Positions 54,101-64,000 of a DNA stretch of 64,000 bases are shown one piece after another. The notes beneath the pieces were generated by a model. It made no database searches and was not told where the DNA came from. It saw only the letters and a program-made list of their open reading frames with translations. Both the position numbers and the translations under genes were made by a program. The stretch's first letter is position 1, and every line of letters begins with the position of its first letter. Origin of the DNA: Anodontia alba. Lineage: Eukaryota > Mollusca > Bivalvia > Lucinida > Lucinidae. The stretch covers positions 33,887,122 to 33,951,121 of the forward strand of contig OZ024837.1 in NCBI GenBank assembly GCA_964016985.1. Reading direction: 5' to 3'.

Positions 54101-57100
54101 TATAAGTCTATGTGTCAATGTATGTATATGTATATAATACCAAGGATACATATGTATGATTTGTCAATTAATTTTGGATTTGTTCTGTTTATGGTATATT
54201 ATGTGTGTACGCTCCTATAGGCTGTATAGCTTTGGAATAAATTATTGTACTGTATTGAACATTTTGTTTTATAGCCTACCAACCTGTATGCCATCCTGAG
54301 AACGAAGAGCTCCATTGTCGCAGACTGAAACAACAATTCTTGATCTTCCTTACTGAGGTCAACAAAGCCGGGTATTTTGTCCGCCCACGTCTTCAAGACG
54401 TCAATGGATGAGAGCAGAAGATCGTAGAACATGCGAATCCTGTCGGCATCGGAGGTGGGACTGTCCTCACCGCGAGGCACTTTGTACTGAAATATGTGTT
54501 ATACGGGTAAATAATTGCAACTCGTCATCTTTGTAAACATTTTATTCAATTTAACTAACAATGTTAGTTTGAACGAAAAGTTTTGTACTTCAATAAAGAG
54601 CAGGAATCCGTCGGATCTATTCTCCTTCTGTCGTCTCAAAATTGACATGTTTGACAACATTTTGTTGACAAGACTGTAATTATATGGCATGAATTATTAT
54701 TTTACGGATTTTATCAGGGAGTGAACTCCGGCCAATCAATCAATAACTTAACATAAAGCCGGGCTTTATTCAGTTTGTGCGTGATACCACAGTTGTCACA
54801 CCTTTTTAAATTCACAAAGTTAAAATTCATTCCTATGATAAAGTCATAAAACTTTTAAATCTACATGAAAAAAGGTTTGCAAAATGTACATATATCTAGA
54901 TGAGATGAGCTGCCTTATCAAGATCTAAGCGGTTTGCCTTTTCTGTTTTGTAACTATATTGTTTGGCATTTTGTTTTTCAATTTTCTATCTAATCGACAT
55001 CGCTTAGAGATCAAAGCACTAAGAGTGCTGATGTGGGTGCTTGCCGGAAATAATATAGGCCTCTAGAACTGACGGAGATTTACACTGAATTTAAAGTCCT
55101 TTTCGGTACCCGATAGCCGGTTGCTCTTTTTACCGAACGCTGCAGTTTTGTTTCATTTACTGGAGTATTCATATTCTTCCCCCGATATTGTATTTTTTCA
55201 ATTCTTCAAAAGTTTGACGTTTTCTTTGGTTTTGTTTGTTCATTCTCTAGTTATAAGCACCAGGTTGTATAAGGCTAATATGTATGAATGCAGAATTAAG
55301 CGTTATCAGCGTTAGCAGGGAATTATTTGTTAGTTTATTATTAGGTTGGTAGTATCAGGAAAACGGATTGTCGAAATCCGTGGTATGCTAAATCTTGTGG
55401 CGGTTTGGAAACCGCCCCATCAACGGACTGATTGAAATTCAAAGACAAAAGAGTCTACATCAAAAAGTCAGGGGTGAAAAGATTACTGTTTCTATAATGT
55501 AAAATTTGGAAGATATGGTCGTTATAAACATCACCTACCTTGGAATAATCCAAATTGGGAATGTCAGGACTTGTATCGACATAAGCACGAACCAAGGCCG
55601 TAATTAAACTGACAGGTGGTGAGGGTGGTGATTCCTGTGGACTTTTTGGTTTCGATGGTAAACGACCTCTTCTTCCTTTTAGGCTGTCTGTTCGTACGAC
55701 TGAAAATGTTTGATGAAAAATAAGAGATCTATCCAGTGGTTGGAATAAACATTAAATGCATATTTTGGTGAAGTGTTACAATAGATATTGCTATAAATAT
55801 ACTACATAACAGAAGAAAGAAATTTAGGCATACTTCAATGGCTAGAGCATCTTTGGGAGCATGGAAAATTTTCCTAGACATGGGTGGTTCGAGCCACTAA
55901 GGGTTAGTTAATCACAGCGCCATGTCAGGAGGCAAATGCAAATGATTTCGATCTTGTATAAAATTATAGTACTGATTGAACTCGTTAGAATATTACATAC
56001 ATATTCATTATAAAATAAATAATGTCTCTAAAACATCTCTAAATGTTTGTTTTCTTGAGCCACTTGAAGAATTTCCCAGAACTCAGTCGAAAAACGTGTT
56101 CGAATCCTCCACGGTAAACGAACTATCAGTGTTCGAGTCACTCAAGTTCAAATGTGTGAAATTTGCATCCATAACTTTTCAAGTATTTGCAGATAAATTT
56201 GCACTGTACAATGTAAATTTCTTTCAACCATGTGGGAAGATAAAAAAATGTATTTGCTGATAGATAGCATTGTAAAATCTAAATTTCTTTCAATCATGTC
56301 AGAAGATAAAACAGTGTATTTGCTGATAGATTTGCACTGTAAAATGTAAATTTCTTTCAGTCATGTGGGAAGATAAAAAAATGTATTTGCTGATAGATTT
56401 GCATTGTAAAATGTAAATTTCTTTCAATCGTATGGGAAGACAAAAAATGTATTTGCTGATAGATTTGCATTGTAAAATGTAAATTTCTTTCAATAGTATG
56501 GGAAGACAAAAAATGTATTTGCTGATAGATTTGCATTGTAAAATGTAAATTTCTTTCAATAGTATGGGAAGACAAAAAATGTATTTGCTGATAGATTTGC
56601 ATTGTAAAATGTAAATTTCTTTCAATCGTGTGGGAAGATAAAAAATGTATTTGCTGATAGATTTGCATTGTAAAATGTAAATTTCTTTCAATAATGTGAA
56701 AACAAATACTATACCTTCTTTGACCATTCCGACTGCTAAGCACTTCTGAAACCTGCAGAACTGACAGCGATTCCGTCGTCGTTTGTCAACGGGGCAATTC
56801 TTGTCTGCTAAACAAACATATTTTGCTCCTTTTTGTACCGTTCTCTGTAAAACAATAAAATAAAAGCTGAATGGATTAAAATGATTGTTATTTTAGACCT
56901 GTACAAGTATCTTCTAAAGTCGACTCTCGTTATCTCGAAGTCCAAGAGTCTCTCTGAAATACTTCAAGATATCCGTATCTCTACATATCAAATTTGCAGA
57001 ATTGAGGAAAAGATAAATCGAACGACCAAATTCAACATATTAGTATGTAATTTGACTCCTGAAGTTAGAGATATATTGAAAATATTGTGGAAAAGAGGAG

Positions 57101-60100
57101 AAATTGCTCCAATATCTTCTCTTTTCCACAATATTTTGTTACCTGTTGTTAGATTTCCATGTTAAAACAGAGACGAAATTTTCACTTCGAGACAGGCGGT
57201 TATTCGAGATAAGCGAAGTCGAGGTAACGAGTGTCGGCTGTATTTACTTATTCCTAATTTTCTGGCCTTACTTTTGTTAGTCACTTACCATGCTGGGTAA
57301 AAAATTCAGCAGACGACATTTTGAAATATATTTTTTTTCTTATTTTTGCAAGATATTTTTTATATTTTTTTTTATATTTCATGCAAATTGTTGCCATCAC
57401 TTAGCATGCTGAATAAAAATTTCAGCAGATAACATTTTGAAATATTTTTCTTATTTTTTGAAAAAAAAAAGTTTTTGAGATTTTTGACATTTCATGCAAA
57501 TTGTTGCCATCACTTAGCATGTCTTAAACATGGAAATCTAGCAACAGGTAAGAAACTATTGTGAAAAAGAGAAGAACTTGCTCCAAAGGAGATTATGTGC
57601 ATGAAATGTCAAATTATAGCATAAAAATGTCCAGAAAAAGCCACAAACGAAGAACGTGTTGTAATGAGTAGCTAAACAGTAGCTTTACCTGTGTTTGTGT
57701 GCTGTGTCTATTTTTATAATACATGTATATGATTCACAAATAATACATATTAACAATAGCCAAAGTTAATGCCAACCTTGAAGAAACCTTTGCATCCTTC
57801 GCATGTTCGAACTCCATAATGCTGACATGCTGCGTTGTCTCCACATACTGCACATAGTAAATTTTCTTTCTTTAGACCGTCTCTGCCTGGAGAGGACCTG
57901 GTCGAGCTTGGCGTTGTTGGGGTCTTTGGTGAATGAATTGTATACTTTTGCAGCTCAATACTGAAAATTACAACACAAACATAGATTTTGAAAACGACGA
58001 AGGGACCAGCTCCATCTCAGTATTCCACAGGCTTCCATAATTGCATTTGGTCAAATTATGATCCTCAAAATATTCCTTGACTTCCAAATTTGGTTAGCCT
58101 TTGACAAAATACATCACAAGACAGAAGGGGTCTATCAACATACTCTGGCACGTTTCTGTCCTTGAACATATGTTAACTCATTTTGGAGGAAGATATACAA
58201 AAGAAAAAAAGGTTTAGTATGTCATGTTATTCAACTCTAGCACAATAAAAACACCACTGTCAAATGTTAGTTTGGTCTGCAATTAAATGAAATATATTTT
58301 TGTGTAAAACTGACACAAATTAAAACAAACTGTGCAAAATGAAGAGAAGAAAGTAAATCTCGCAATACAGTAAATACAAATTTAACTGACAGTAAGCAAA
58401 AAAGATGATGGAAAGGAAGGAAGGAAATAAAAGATGGGAAGAAGGCACATGCAGAAGTGAAAGTTATTTGAGGACAGTAAGTTTTATTGTCAATTAAGTT
58501 TACATTCATCATACTGTCAGTGACAGTATGATGAATGTAAACTTCATTGACAATAAGCATAATATGATTGGAAGGAAGGAATCAAGATGGGAAGAAGGAC
58601 CATGCAGTAGATAAAGTTATTTGAGGACAGTAAGTTCTATTGTCAATTAAGTTTACATTCATCAGACTGTCAGTGACTGTATACCTAATTGACAATAAGC
58701 ATAATATTATTTAAAAGAAGGAAGCAAGAGAAGGTAAGAATGAACATGCAGAAGATAAAGCTATTTGCGGACAGTAAGTTTTATTGTAAATTAAGATTAC
58801 ATTCATCATACTGTCAGTGACAGTATGATGAATGTTAACTTAATTGACAAAAAGCATTGTATGATTAGAAGCAAGAGATGGGAAGAAGGAACGTGCAGAA
58901 AATAAAAGTATTTGAGGACAGTAAGTTTGACAGTATGATGAATGTAAACTTAATTGACAATAAGCATAATACAGATGAACCTCGATGACTCGAACACCGA
59001 TGACTCGTTTACCGTGGCTAATTCGAACTCGTTTTTGAGCCCCTAGGAAATTTTTCCGAAAGCTCAAGAAAACAAATATTTGGGGATATTTTAGGATTTT
59101 TTCCGTAGTTTATGCTGAAAATATATGTCGTGCGTACTCATTAGAATCACCTCATCGAGGCGATTATAGTGAGTACACTCAACATACCATTATTTTATAA
59201 AAGATCGTGAAGACATCCATATATTATTCCCATTTGTCTCCTTACCGGGGGCTGGTGGTATACCCTCAGTGTCTCGAACTACCCATATCTAGAATACATT
59301 ACCATGGTCCCAAAGATGTTCGAGTTATTGAGGTTCGACAGTAATATGATGGGAAGGAAGGAAGCAAGAGATGGGAAGGAGGAATATGCAGAAAAATGAT
59401 TAAAGCTATTGGAGCAAAGTAAGTTTGACAGTATGATGAATGTGAAACTGACAAAAAGCAGAACATGATTGGAAAGAAGGAAGCAAGAGACGGGAAGAAG
59501 GAACATGCAGAAGAAGGTAAAGCTAGTTGAGGAAAGAAAGTTTGACAGTACGATAACTGTAGAAAAAATAACAAGCAGACGCTGATCGGTTGAAAGGAAG
59601 CAGCATTTGAGAGCAAATAGACTTGACTCACCTCTCAGGTGTCGGAGGGGGCATTGGAATGGTCAAAGATGGCCGCCTTGAGAAATGTCTGCTAGTTGAT
59701 GGCACATTAATATCTCCATGAAATAATGTCGATCTCCCTGAACCGTAACTTGTGTCCATTGAATGAATACCACTACTTCCATAATATTGAGAGTAACCAT
59801 GGAAACTAGACTGTGCTGCACTTTCTGACCTAAAGCCTGAGTCTTCATGAAGTTGCGAACTATGGGGGTGATACAAAGTCACTTTGTGGTCCGGTTCTCT
59901 ATATGTTTGATGCTGGTATATGTCTGATGATGATGGATAATGTGAGTCACCGGTAAAATGTTTTTGAGTTTGTGGAAAACTATGTGTATGTGGCGAGAAA
60001 CAACACTCGTCTGACTGAGGCTGAAAACTCCTGAATGCTCCTTCGTAAGACTGCTCACAGAATGTCTGTGAGGAATCAGTTCCCGTGCTCGGCCCTGGTT

Positions 60101-60431
60101 CCGGAAACAAACCTAACTGTTTCCCTATATCTTTCTCTAACATTCTGAAAGTACCTTCATAGCTGAAGGTTTCTGGGAAAGTTTGTGTGTGAGATTGAGG
60201 CTGATAACCGGAAACGGAAGCCGAGCTGGTAGCTGGGAAATCGAATCCGTGAAATGATTCCTCCTCCGTAAAATGAGACGTGTCGACCTGAAGGTCATGC
60301 AGAGCCATGCCAAATCCCGTAGAAGGGAAGACCCCGATATCTGAGCCTGACAGGGACGTGACCCCGGCCCCTGAAACGATGGCCTGAGGAAATGTGTCGC
60401 ACGTGGCCGCCGTAGTTGCTGAGTAGCTTGG
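50849..60431 (-). CDS. NR4A: NR4A-type orphan nuclear receptor, seven exons, N-terminal start not certain
   Basis: A nuclear transcription factor of the Nurr1/Nur77/NOR-1/DHR38 group, expected to bind NBRE (AAAGGTCA) sites as a monomer. Exons on the minus strand are 60431-59632, 57960-57777, 56844-56715, 55699-55539, 54486-54284, 52719-52541 and 51108-50849, giving 638 codons in one frame. A Ser/Gln/His-rich activation region covers residues 1 to about 290. The DNA-binding domain starts at 303 ([20 protein letters not shown]) with P-box CEGCKG, and its two fingers are split by an intron after FFK, as in other receptors. [17 protein letters not shown] is the NR4A C-terminal extension. The ligand-binding domain runs from about 400 and ends [12 protein letters not shown], the NR4A helix-12 tail. 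The first found exon opens with QPSYSATT after a CAG acceptor, so an upstream coding exon is likely. An internal Met at 60308 would give 597 residues, close to vertebrate lengths. Confidence 0.95.
51341..51619. mobile_element. Family A foldback MITE, copy 12
   Basis: CATTACGAAAATACGCC to GGTTTGTTTTCGTGGTG, in an NR4A intron. Core intact with a few cap mismatches (AAAACCGCCTCAGCGAGGTG). Confidence 0.9.
51831..51972. mobile_element. Family G hairpin MITE, copy 4
   Basis: AGATAAGGCACTTTATATTC at the left. Core ATGAAAACATATGTTACTGG with its complement and an eroded cap. Confidence 0.65.
52172..52450. mobile_element. Family A foldback MITE, copy 13 (reverse)
   Basis: CATCACGAAAACATGCC to GGCATGTTTTCGTAATG. 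The hairpin cap GAACCGCCTCGCCGAGGCGG is intact. It ends 91 bp from the exon 6 donor. Confidence 0.93.
52541..52719 (-). CDS. NR4A: NR4A exon 6: ligand-binding domain
   Basis: Acceptor TTACAG/GAT, donor ACAT/GTACGT. It codes [40 protein letters not shown] and [14 protein letters not shown] plus one base. A nearer GT (ATG/GTCACA) was rejected because only the later one keeps frame with ...MVT-L-RHGL.... Confidence 0.93.
52760..53150. mobile_element. Family E remnant split by family A
   Basis: CAGTCAACCCTCTTTATACC (left) and CTCTATTTACCGACAATC (53130-53147) surround family A copy 14. Family E core is missing. Confidence 0.45.
52830..53108. mobile_element. Family A foldback MITE, copy 14
   Basis: CATTACGAAAACTCGCC to GGCGTGTTTTCGTGATG with core and a slightly changed cap (CCTCGACAAGGCGG). 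Confidence 0.92.
53176..53402. mobile_element. Family E MITE, copy 3 (reverse, core half lost)
   Basis: CAGTCATCCATCTTGATACT, then CACTCGATACAACATCAAAA, ending CAACATCTTTGGGAACAA. Only half of the hairpin core remains. Confidence 0.6.
53410..54270. other. NR4A intron DNA, nothing recognised
   Basis: AT-rich intron between exons 6 and 5. No ORF or repeat identified. Confidence 0.45.
54284..54486 (-). CDS. NR4A: NR4A exon 5: first part of ligand-binding domain
   Basis: Acceptor TTTCAG/TAC, donor CAG/GTTGGT. It codes [40 protein letters not shown] and [32 protein letters not shown] is the conserved receptor signature of the ligand-binding domain. Confidence 0.95.
54490..55005. other. NR4A intron DNA, nothing recognised
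   Basis: AT-rich; no repeat or gene recognised. Confidence 0.45.
55010..55425. repeat. Dispersed repeat N, copy 1
   Basis: ATCAAAGCACTAAGAGTGCT at the start and GGTAGTATCAGGAAAACGGA and GTGGCGGTTTGGAAACCGCC at the end. A second copy is at about 63510-63925. The start word is also near 37560. Confidence 0.7.
55539..55699 (-). CDS. NR4A: NR4A exon 4: C-terminal extension and hinge
   Basis: Acceptor TTTTCAG/TCG, donor AAG/GTAGGT. It codes [20 protein letters not shown] and [25 protein letters not shown] contacts the minor groove in NR4A proteins. Confidence 0.95.
55830..56160. mobile_element. Family B MITE, copy 5 (degenerate, reverse)
   Basis: ACTTCAATGGCTAGAGCATC, then TGGGTGGTTCGAGCCACTAA. 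The right side is ACGGTAAACGAACTATCAGT. The core hairpin is lost. Confidence 0.55.
56195..56700. repeat. 66-bp tandem array next to the NR4A exon 3 donor
   Basis: About 7.5 copies, five with exact 66-bp spacing (GCATTGTAAAATGTAAATTT, then CTTTCAATCGTATGGGAAGA, then AAAAATGTATTTGCTGATAG). Being a multiple of three, it gives false 22-residue repeat ORFs on the minus strand. The last unit ends within about 20 bp of the exon 3 splice donor. Confidence 0.93.
56715..56844 (-). CDS. NR4A: NR4A exon 3: second zinc finger
   Basis: Acceptor TTACAG/AGA, donor GAAG/GTATAG. It codes [20 protein letters not shown] and [20 protein letters not shown]. The four Cys of finger two are present. Confidence 0.96.
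56918..57241. mobile_element. Family D MITE, copy 3, with GTGGAAAAGAGGAG hairpin
   Basis: GTCGACTCTCGTTATCTCGA at the left, GAGGTAACGAGTGTCGGCTG at the right. Inside, AATATTGTGGAAAAGAGGAG and its complement (57077-57135). Part of this interior recurs inverted at 57528-57590. Confidence 0.7.
57282..57640. mobile_element. Two family H left halves in tandem
   Basis: CACTTACCATGCTGGGTAAA and CACTTAGCATGCTGAATAAA start two units of about 113 bp, each with CAGCAGAYRACATTTTGAAA. A right half with GCATGAAATGTCAAA lies at 57599-57615. Confidence 0.6.
57777..57960 (-). CDS. NR4A: NR4A exon 2: first zinc finger
   Basis: Acceptor TTTCAG/TAT, donor AAG/GTTGGC. It codes [20 protein letters not shown], a linker, then [20 protein letters not shown] and GCKGFFK. 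The finger Cys residues are at 303, 306, 320 and 323 of the assembled protein. Confidence 0.96.
57970..58410. other. NR4A intron DNA, nothing recognised
   Basis: No gene or repeat seen. Confidence 0.4.
58415..59560. repeat. About 150-bp hairpin-bearing tandem array in an NR4A intron
   Basis: Five to six units: GGAAGGAAGCAAGAGATGGG, then GAGGACAGTAAGTTTTATTG, then CATACTGTCAGTGACAGTAT and its flanks, then GACAATAAGCATAATATGAT. The unit contains a perfect palindrome ACATTCATCATACTGTCA with its complement. A family B element (58972-59341) interrupts it. Later units lose one arm. Confidence 0.85.
58972..59341. mobile_element. Family B MITE, copy 6 (nested in the array)
   Basis: CAGATGAACCTCGATGACTC to TTGAGGTTCGACAG with core ACTCATTAGAATCACCTC. 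TAATA flanks it on both sides and the interrupted unit reads GCATAATATGATTGG, so a 5-bp duplication (or TA plus neighbours) is suggested. Confidence 0.85.
59632..60431 (-). CDS. NR4A: NR4A exon 1 (first one found): N-terminal activation region
   Basis: Acceptor TTTCAG/CCA, donor GAGAG/GTGAGT. 266 codons starting [20 protein letters not shown], rich in Ser, Gln, His, Pro and Thr, with no ordered domain. It ends [13 protein letters not shown]. The first in-frame Met is at 60308. Because the frame is open back to a good acceptor, an upstream exon probably provides the start. Confidence 0.9.
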
Positions 60432-60530
60432 CTGAAATGGAAGGTATAGATTTAAGATATTTTCTTCAATTTCGTTTGCCTTCTCATCGCCCTCGATTGT
60501 TTTGCATATACTTCTTTAACCATATGGAAT

Positions 60531-60773
60531 TAACCCTTCAACTGCCAATTACAACAATTGTCGTCTGCTTTGTCATCTGCTTGTGATTTTAAATGTCATT
60601 TTTGCAAACAGTACGGACCCAGATCAGACTGCCACCTAGGAGCAGTCTGATCAGGGTCCACACTGTTTGCCTATATGCAAAAATAGATTTGAAACGTTTG
60701 CAAGAATATTCAGCAGACGACATAAACAGACGACATTTTCAGATGCAGGTTTTCTTGGCATTTTAAGGGTTGA
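60531..60773. mobile_element. Family M MITE, copy 2
   Basis: TTAACCCTTCAACTGCCAA at the left, TTGGCATTTTAAGGGTTGA at the right. Hairpin GCAAACAGTACGGACCCAGA with GGGTCCACACTGTTTGCC. About 100 bp from the NR4A exon acceptor. Confidence 0.82.
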
Positions 60774-60779
60774 TTTATC

Positions 60780-61175
60780 CACGTAACAAATACAGTAAAT
60801 TTCACTATTTAGACCATCTTTGAGACTGACTAAAAGTTGTCTTATTAATGGGTGGAGGGGTTGGGGTGGTCTTCATATTGAATATGGAATAATAAGAAAG
60901 AAATCATTTTGGATTGGCACAAGCTGCTCTTTTTAGCGGAGTCGTTTTAATTTCGAGTGGTCTTGGTAGCGAAACTTTACGTTTGCTCTGCTCAAATATA
61001 CACCATATACATATTTCTTTGATGTAAATGTCACGCTTTAAGTTTCAAAAGAAAACGAACGGACAAAATGCCTTATATTATGCAGTCAATATTCGTGTGA
61101 GTTACATTTCGACAATCATTTTCAGTCGTGTAATCAAGATCTCTGGGCAGTACTATAACGACGACTCTTTAAAGA
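60780..61175. other. Presumed NR4A upstream intron or flank, nothing recognised
   Basis: No exon-like signal on the minus strand. Confidence 0.4.
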
Positions 61176-61179
61176 CAAG

Positions 61180-61265
61180 CCCAACTAGCACTGTACTTTA
61201 AGTTTTATCGGACCGTTATCTGCCAATAACGGTCCGATATAGATTTACGTTTAATGTTAGCTGGG
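61180..61265. mobile_element. Family C hairpin MITE, copy 3
   Basis: CCCAACTAGCACTGTACTTT to GTTTAATGTTAGCTGGG, with TATCGGACCGTTATCTGCC and its complement. Confidence 0.75.
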
Positions 61266-61420
61266 TTGCCTGTCGATTATTGATTGGTAAACTCTGCTTA
61301 CAATGCAGCATAATAACTGATGAAGCAAGTTTGTGAGCTGACTATAGAATAATCTAGTTGGGCCAAGTCTTTTATTTCACAAGATAGTAATGACATAGTA
61401 CAGCTTTATCAACAAATGGT

Positions 61421-61657
61421 CCGAAACGTCCGGTAACGCCCCTTCGGAGATGTGCGTCCAGCGAAGATTCAGATCAGACTGCGCATTCGCGCAGTCTGAT
61501 CAGAATCTTCACTGGGCGCATTTTAAATAGCCAAGGATGCAAAGTGTGTCCATATAGACAACGAAGAGTACGATCAGACTGCGCGGATGCGCAGGCAGAT
61601 TTGAGTCATCATTGGGCGCATAGGTCAGAATGTACATTTTCGCTCGTTGCGGTTCAT
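61421..61657. mobile_element. Family J hairpin MITE, copy 2
   Basis: AGCGAAGATTCAGATCAGAC with tip TGCGCATTCGCGCA and complement to AGAATCTTCACTGGGCGCAT; a second half hairpin at 61572-61620; ends in CGTTGCGGTTC. Confidence 0.75.
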
Positions 61658-61870
61658 ACAGAGCGAATCAGATTTACTGACATTTATCCTGAAAACATTG
61701 GCTTAACATTAGCCTCAATTCCATGTTTGACATCAAGGAATGCCCACGCACACCAATATTCGTTAGTGAAGGATAAAAGTGCAGGAGAATGACCTTTTAG
61801 AATTACAGTGACAAACTGACCGAATATCGCAATTATACAGCCAGACAGACAGATAGATGGGCGAATTGGT

Positions 61871-61878
<8 letters not shown>

Positions 61879-61920
<42 letters not shown>
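61879..61920. repeat. (GA)n microsatellite
   Basis: About 21 GA units. Confidence 0.97.
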
Positions 61921-61923
<3 letters not shown>

Positions 61924-62021
61924 TGGAGGCTATACATTGCTAAACGAATGCTCTAGAGTCACATCGCCATTGGAAATCGGTGATTGTACGAGCGCTTGGA
62001 ACAAGACCCAATGAGCACACA

Positions 62022-62073
<52 letters not shown>
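62022..62073. repeat. (GATA)n microsatellite
   Basis: About 13 GATA units. Confidence 0.97.
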
Positions 62074-62075
<2 letters not shown>

Positions 62076-62347
62076 TGTTGCATGCGTTAATTTTGCAACG
62101 AGTTAAAAACTACTTAATATCGATATGGATAAAGTGGCAACGTTTATTGAAATGCGCAAGCAGATCTGAGTCTAAGCTGATCGCATATGTCATATTTTTA
62201 TTGGAGGGCCTCGTTTGTTTATGCTTGAAAACTGAAAATACTTTGAGAACCTGTCCTACAAGTGTATTATATGGCTGAATTAAATCCTCTATAACAAAAT
62301 CATCTCTATCTTTAAAGCTGTAACGCATAAAATATCAAACATATCCG

Positions 62348-62570
62348 AGCCGAAACGGCCGAAAAGTACCTTTGGACATGTGCGCCCAGCGAAGATTCGG
62401 ATCAGCCTGCGCGAATGCGCAGGATGATCACAATCTTCACTGGGCGCATTTTGGATAGCCAATGATGCACAGTGGACACCAAAGACTCTGATTAGAGTGT
62501 ACGCATGCGCAGGCTGGTTTGAGTCTTTGTCGGACGCACATATCAGGAGGTACTTTTTCTTCCGTTGCGG
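62348..62570. mobile_element. Family J hairpin MITE, copy 3
   Basis: GCCGAAACGGCCGAAAAGTA, then AGCGAAGATTCGGATCAGCC with tip TGCGCGAATGCGCA, ending CCGTTGCGGTTCG. Stem slightly eroded. Confidence 0.7.
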
Positions 62571-62579
62571 TTCGCCTAA

Positions 62580-62910
62580 TTATGAATGCCATGATACATT
62601 AGTATCAATTCACTGAGCGGCATCTATCGCACCTTATGATGTGAACATATGGTTACCGTTTAAAATTTAACACACCATTAAGCGTTTTATGGTTATGTTG
62701 TACCCATGATACCTCAAGACGCATGCGCACGTTATGTCAGAGCTCGCATTTAGCGAATCATGCGGTTTGCGGGCACGTGTTATTGCCATGTAACGTCTGC
62801 CTGTTGGTTAGATTTGAAGCCTAAAAAAGATCAGCCTGAAATTGAATTCTGTAAATTGATGTTTGTCAATACAGAACTGCAGATATTTAATTATTTTCTC
62901 CCATTTATTG
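62580..62910. other. Upstream DNA, nothing recognised
   Basis: One NBRE-like TGACCTTT lies just beyond, at about 62909-62916. No gene. Confidence 0.35.
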
Positions 62911-62913
62911 ACC

Positions 62914-63122
62914 TTTACCTCTCTCTAGGCTAATTCTGCAGATGACAAATTGATGATATTTGTCTTATTTTTTTTCTCCAGAAAACAGGATTTGGTATTT
63001 CATGCAATATGTCTCCATTGAAGACAATTTGCATGAAATGTCAAAACCTGTTTTCTGGAAAAATAAGAAAATATTTCAATATGTCGTCTGCTGATTTTTT
63101 TACCCAGAGTGCTAAGCGTTAA
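62914..63122. mobile_element. Family H MITE, copy
   Basis: TTACCTCTCTCTAGGCTAAT at the left, ACCCAGAGTGCTAAGCGTTA at the right. The inner pair is AGAAAACAGGATTTGGTATT and ATGTCAAAACCTGTTTTCTG. Confidence 0.82.
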
Positions 63123-63405
63123 ATCAGTCAGTTACAAGTGTATCGTTTTAACATATCGTGGATGAATAAATTGAACACCCGGGAGGTGTATTATCGGACT
63201 GTCCACAATGACAAGACAAGTGTCAATTTTCGCTAATGACAAGAGGTGTTTTTGAAGTGGGCGGAGTCAATTGTGACGGGATACGCATTCGCGGCGCTCG
63301 GATATGTCATGTGATTTTGAATACCGTAAATACTATAAAACTATTTCCGTTTAACTTAACTGACTACGGTTTCAATTTTCTAGTTATCTGTTTTGATGCT
63401 GGTAA

Positions 63406-63507
<102 letters not shown>

Positions 63508-63509
63508 AA

Positions 63510-63925
63510 ACAATAAAGTTTCACAAGCATCGAGAGTGCTGCTAGGCCCTAGTCCTCAGTCCTTGGTGGAAACGGTCATTTTCAATGTTTAGTAAGACCG
63601 CGGCTCGGGTTACACGTTTTATACAACGCTGTATATTTGGGGCGTTTTACTGGAATGTTCATAGTCGTCCGCCGACATTGTACTCTGTATGATCAAAATT
63701 TTATTTCTTCGAAAATTTGAAGTTTTCTTTGATTTTGTTTATTTATTCGTTATGAATAAGCATCCGAGTGTACAAGGTTAATATGTTTGAATTCAGAATA
63801 AAGCTTTATCAGCGTTGGCAGGGACCTATTTGTTAGGTAGTTATCAGGTTGGTAGTAACAGGAAAACGGATTGTCTAAATGTGGTATGTTAAATCTGGTG
63901 GCGGTTTGGCAACTGCCCCTAACCA
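63510..63925. repeat. Dispersed repeat N, copy 2
   Basis: Shares GGTTGGTAGTAACAGGAAAA, ATCTGGTGGCGGTTTGGCAA and TTATCAGCGTTGGCAGGGA with 55010-55425. No coding capacity and no clear inverted ends. Confidence 0.7.
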
Positions 63926-64000
63926 AATCCTATTTTAAAACAATCGAATTTTAAATATGTATGTCTTGTCATGCAGTTTACTCGAGGTAAGGCGCAGTCT

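Noticed and set aside
56299..56743. Two overlapping ORFs with 22-residue repeats
   Set aside because: They arise from the 66-bp tandem array, which is a multiple of three; the array is intronic and AT-rich.

Overview
The window looks like nuclear DNA of an animal, most likely a bivalve mollusc. It is AT-rich and intron-rich. It holds two spliced genes on the minus strand, and everything else I recognise is repetitive DNA. The bivalve call is an inference. It rests on a pearl-type Helitron relative (about 156-bp core repeats, then ACGG-type tracts and a GGGGGCATAA end), on tRNA-derived SINEs, on very many palindromic MITEs, and on an invertebrate-style front-end desaturase. No species can be named from the sequence alone.

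Gene 1 (34588 down to 3123) is a cytochrome b5-fused front-end fatty acyl desaturase. I pieced together nine coding exons with consistent splice phases (416 complete codons plus a split one). They carry HPGG in the b5 domain and histidine boxes HDFGH, HSLHH and QIEHH. The last short exon was not found and probably lies before position 1. Gene 2 (60431 down to 50849) is an NR4A-type orphan nuclear receptor (Nurr1/Nur77/DHR38 group). Seven exons give 638 codons: a Ser/Thr/Gln-rich N-terminal region, a two-finger DNA-binding domain split at the usual FFK/RT position, and a ligand-binding domain ending in the NR4A tail LPF. An upstream exon is expected. The 16 kb between the genes shows no gene.

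Layout. 1-3.1 kb: MITEs and an unfound last exon. 3.1-34.6 kb: desaturase, whose introns hold a 44-bp satellite inside a foldback (4.3-4.9 kb), LINE fragments (6.3-7.0 and 19.1-19.9 kb), a Helitron-like 13-unit array with a nested SINE (10.55-13.14 kb), a mini-hairpin array (14.6-15.5 kb), a CGTCG-rich array (16.8-17.5 kb) and a 1.4-kb DNA transposon (21.1-22.5 kb). 34.6-50.8 kb: intergenic, with a 1.8-kb TAG trinucleotide block (35.6-37.5 kb) and dense MITEs. 50.8-60.4 kb: NR4A, with a 66-bp repeat array beside a splice donor and a 150-bp hairpin array in an intron. 60.4-64 kb: upstream region with MITEs and microsatellites.

Repeat family names used below: A = TIR CATYACGAAAACA; B, D, E and F = TA-CAGT(N)RAAC-type ends; C = CCCAGCTAGC ends; G = AGCAACAGATAA ends; H = CAGCAGACGACA hairpins; M = TTAACCCTTAAAGCGCC ends; I = TTAACCCATTTTAGTCTG ends with an AGACGCCGC hairpin; J = GCGAAGATTCAGATC hairpins; L = CTCTAAAAGGAAAGAATT hairpins; P = CCAGCGGGCACA ends. 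The two genes have unrelated functions (lipid desaturation and transcription control), and nothing in the sequence links them beyond adjacency. The most striking unexplained feature is one GC-capped hairpin core shared by MITE families with unrelated ends.
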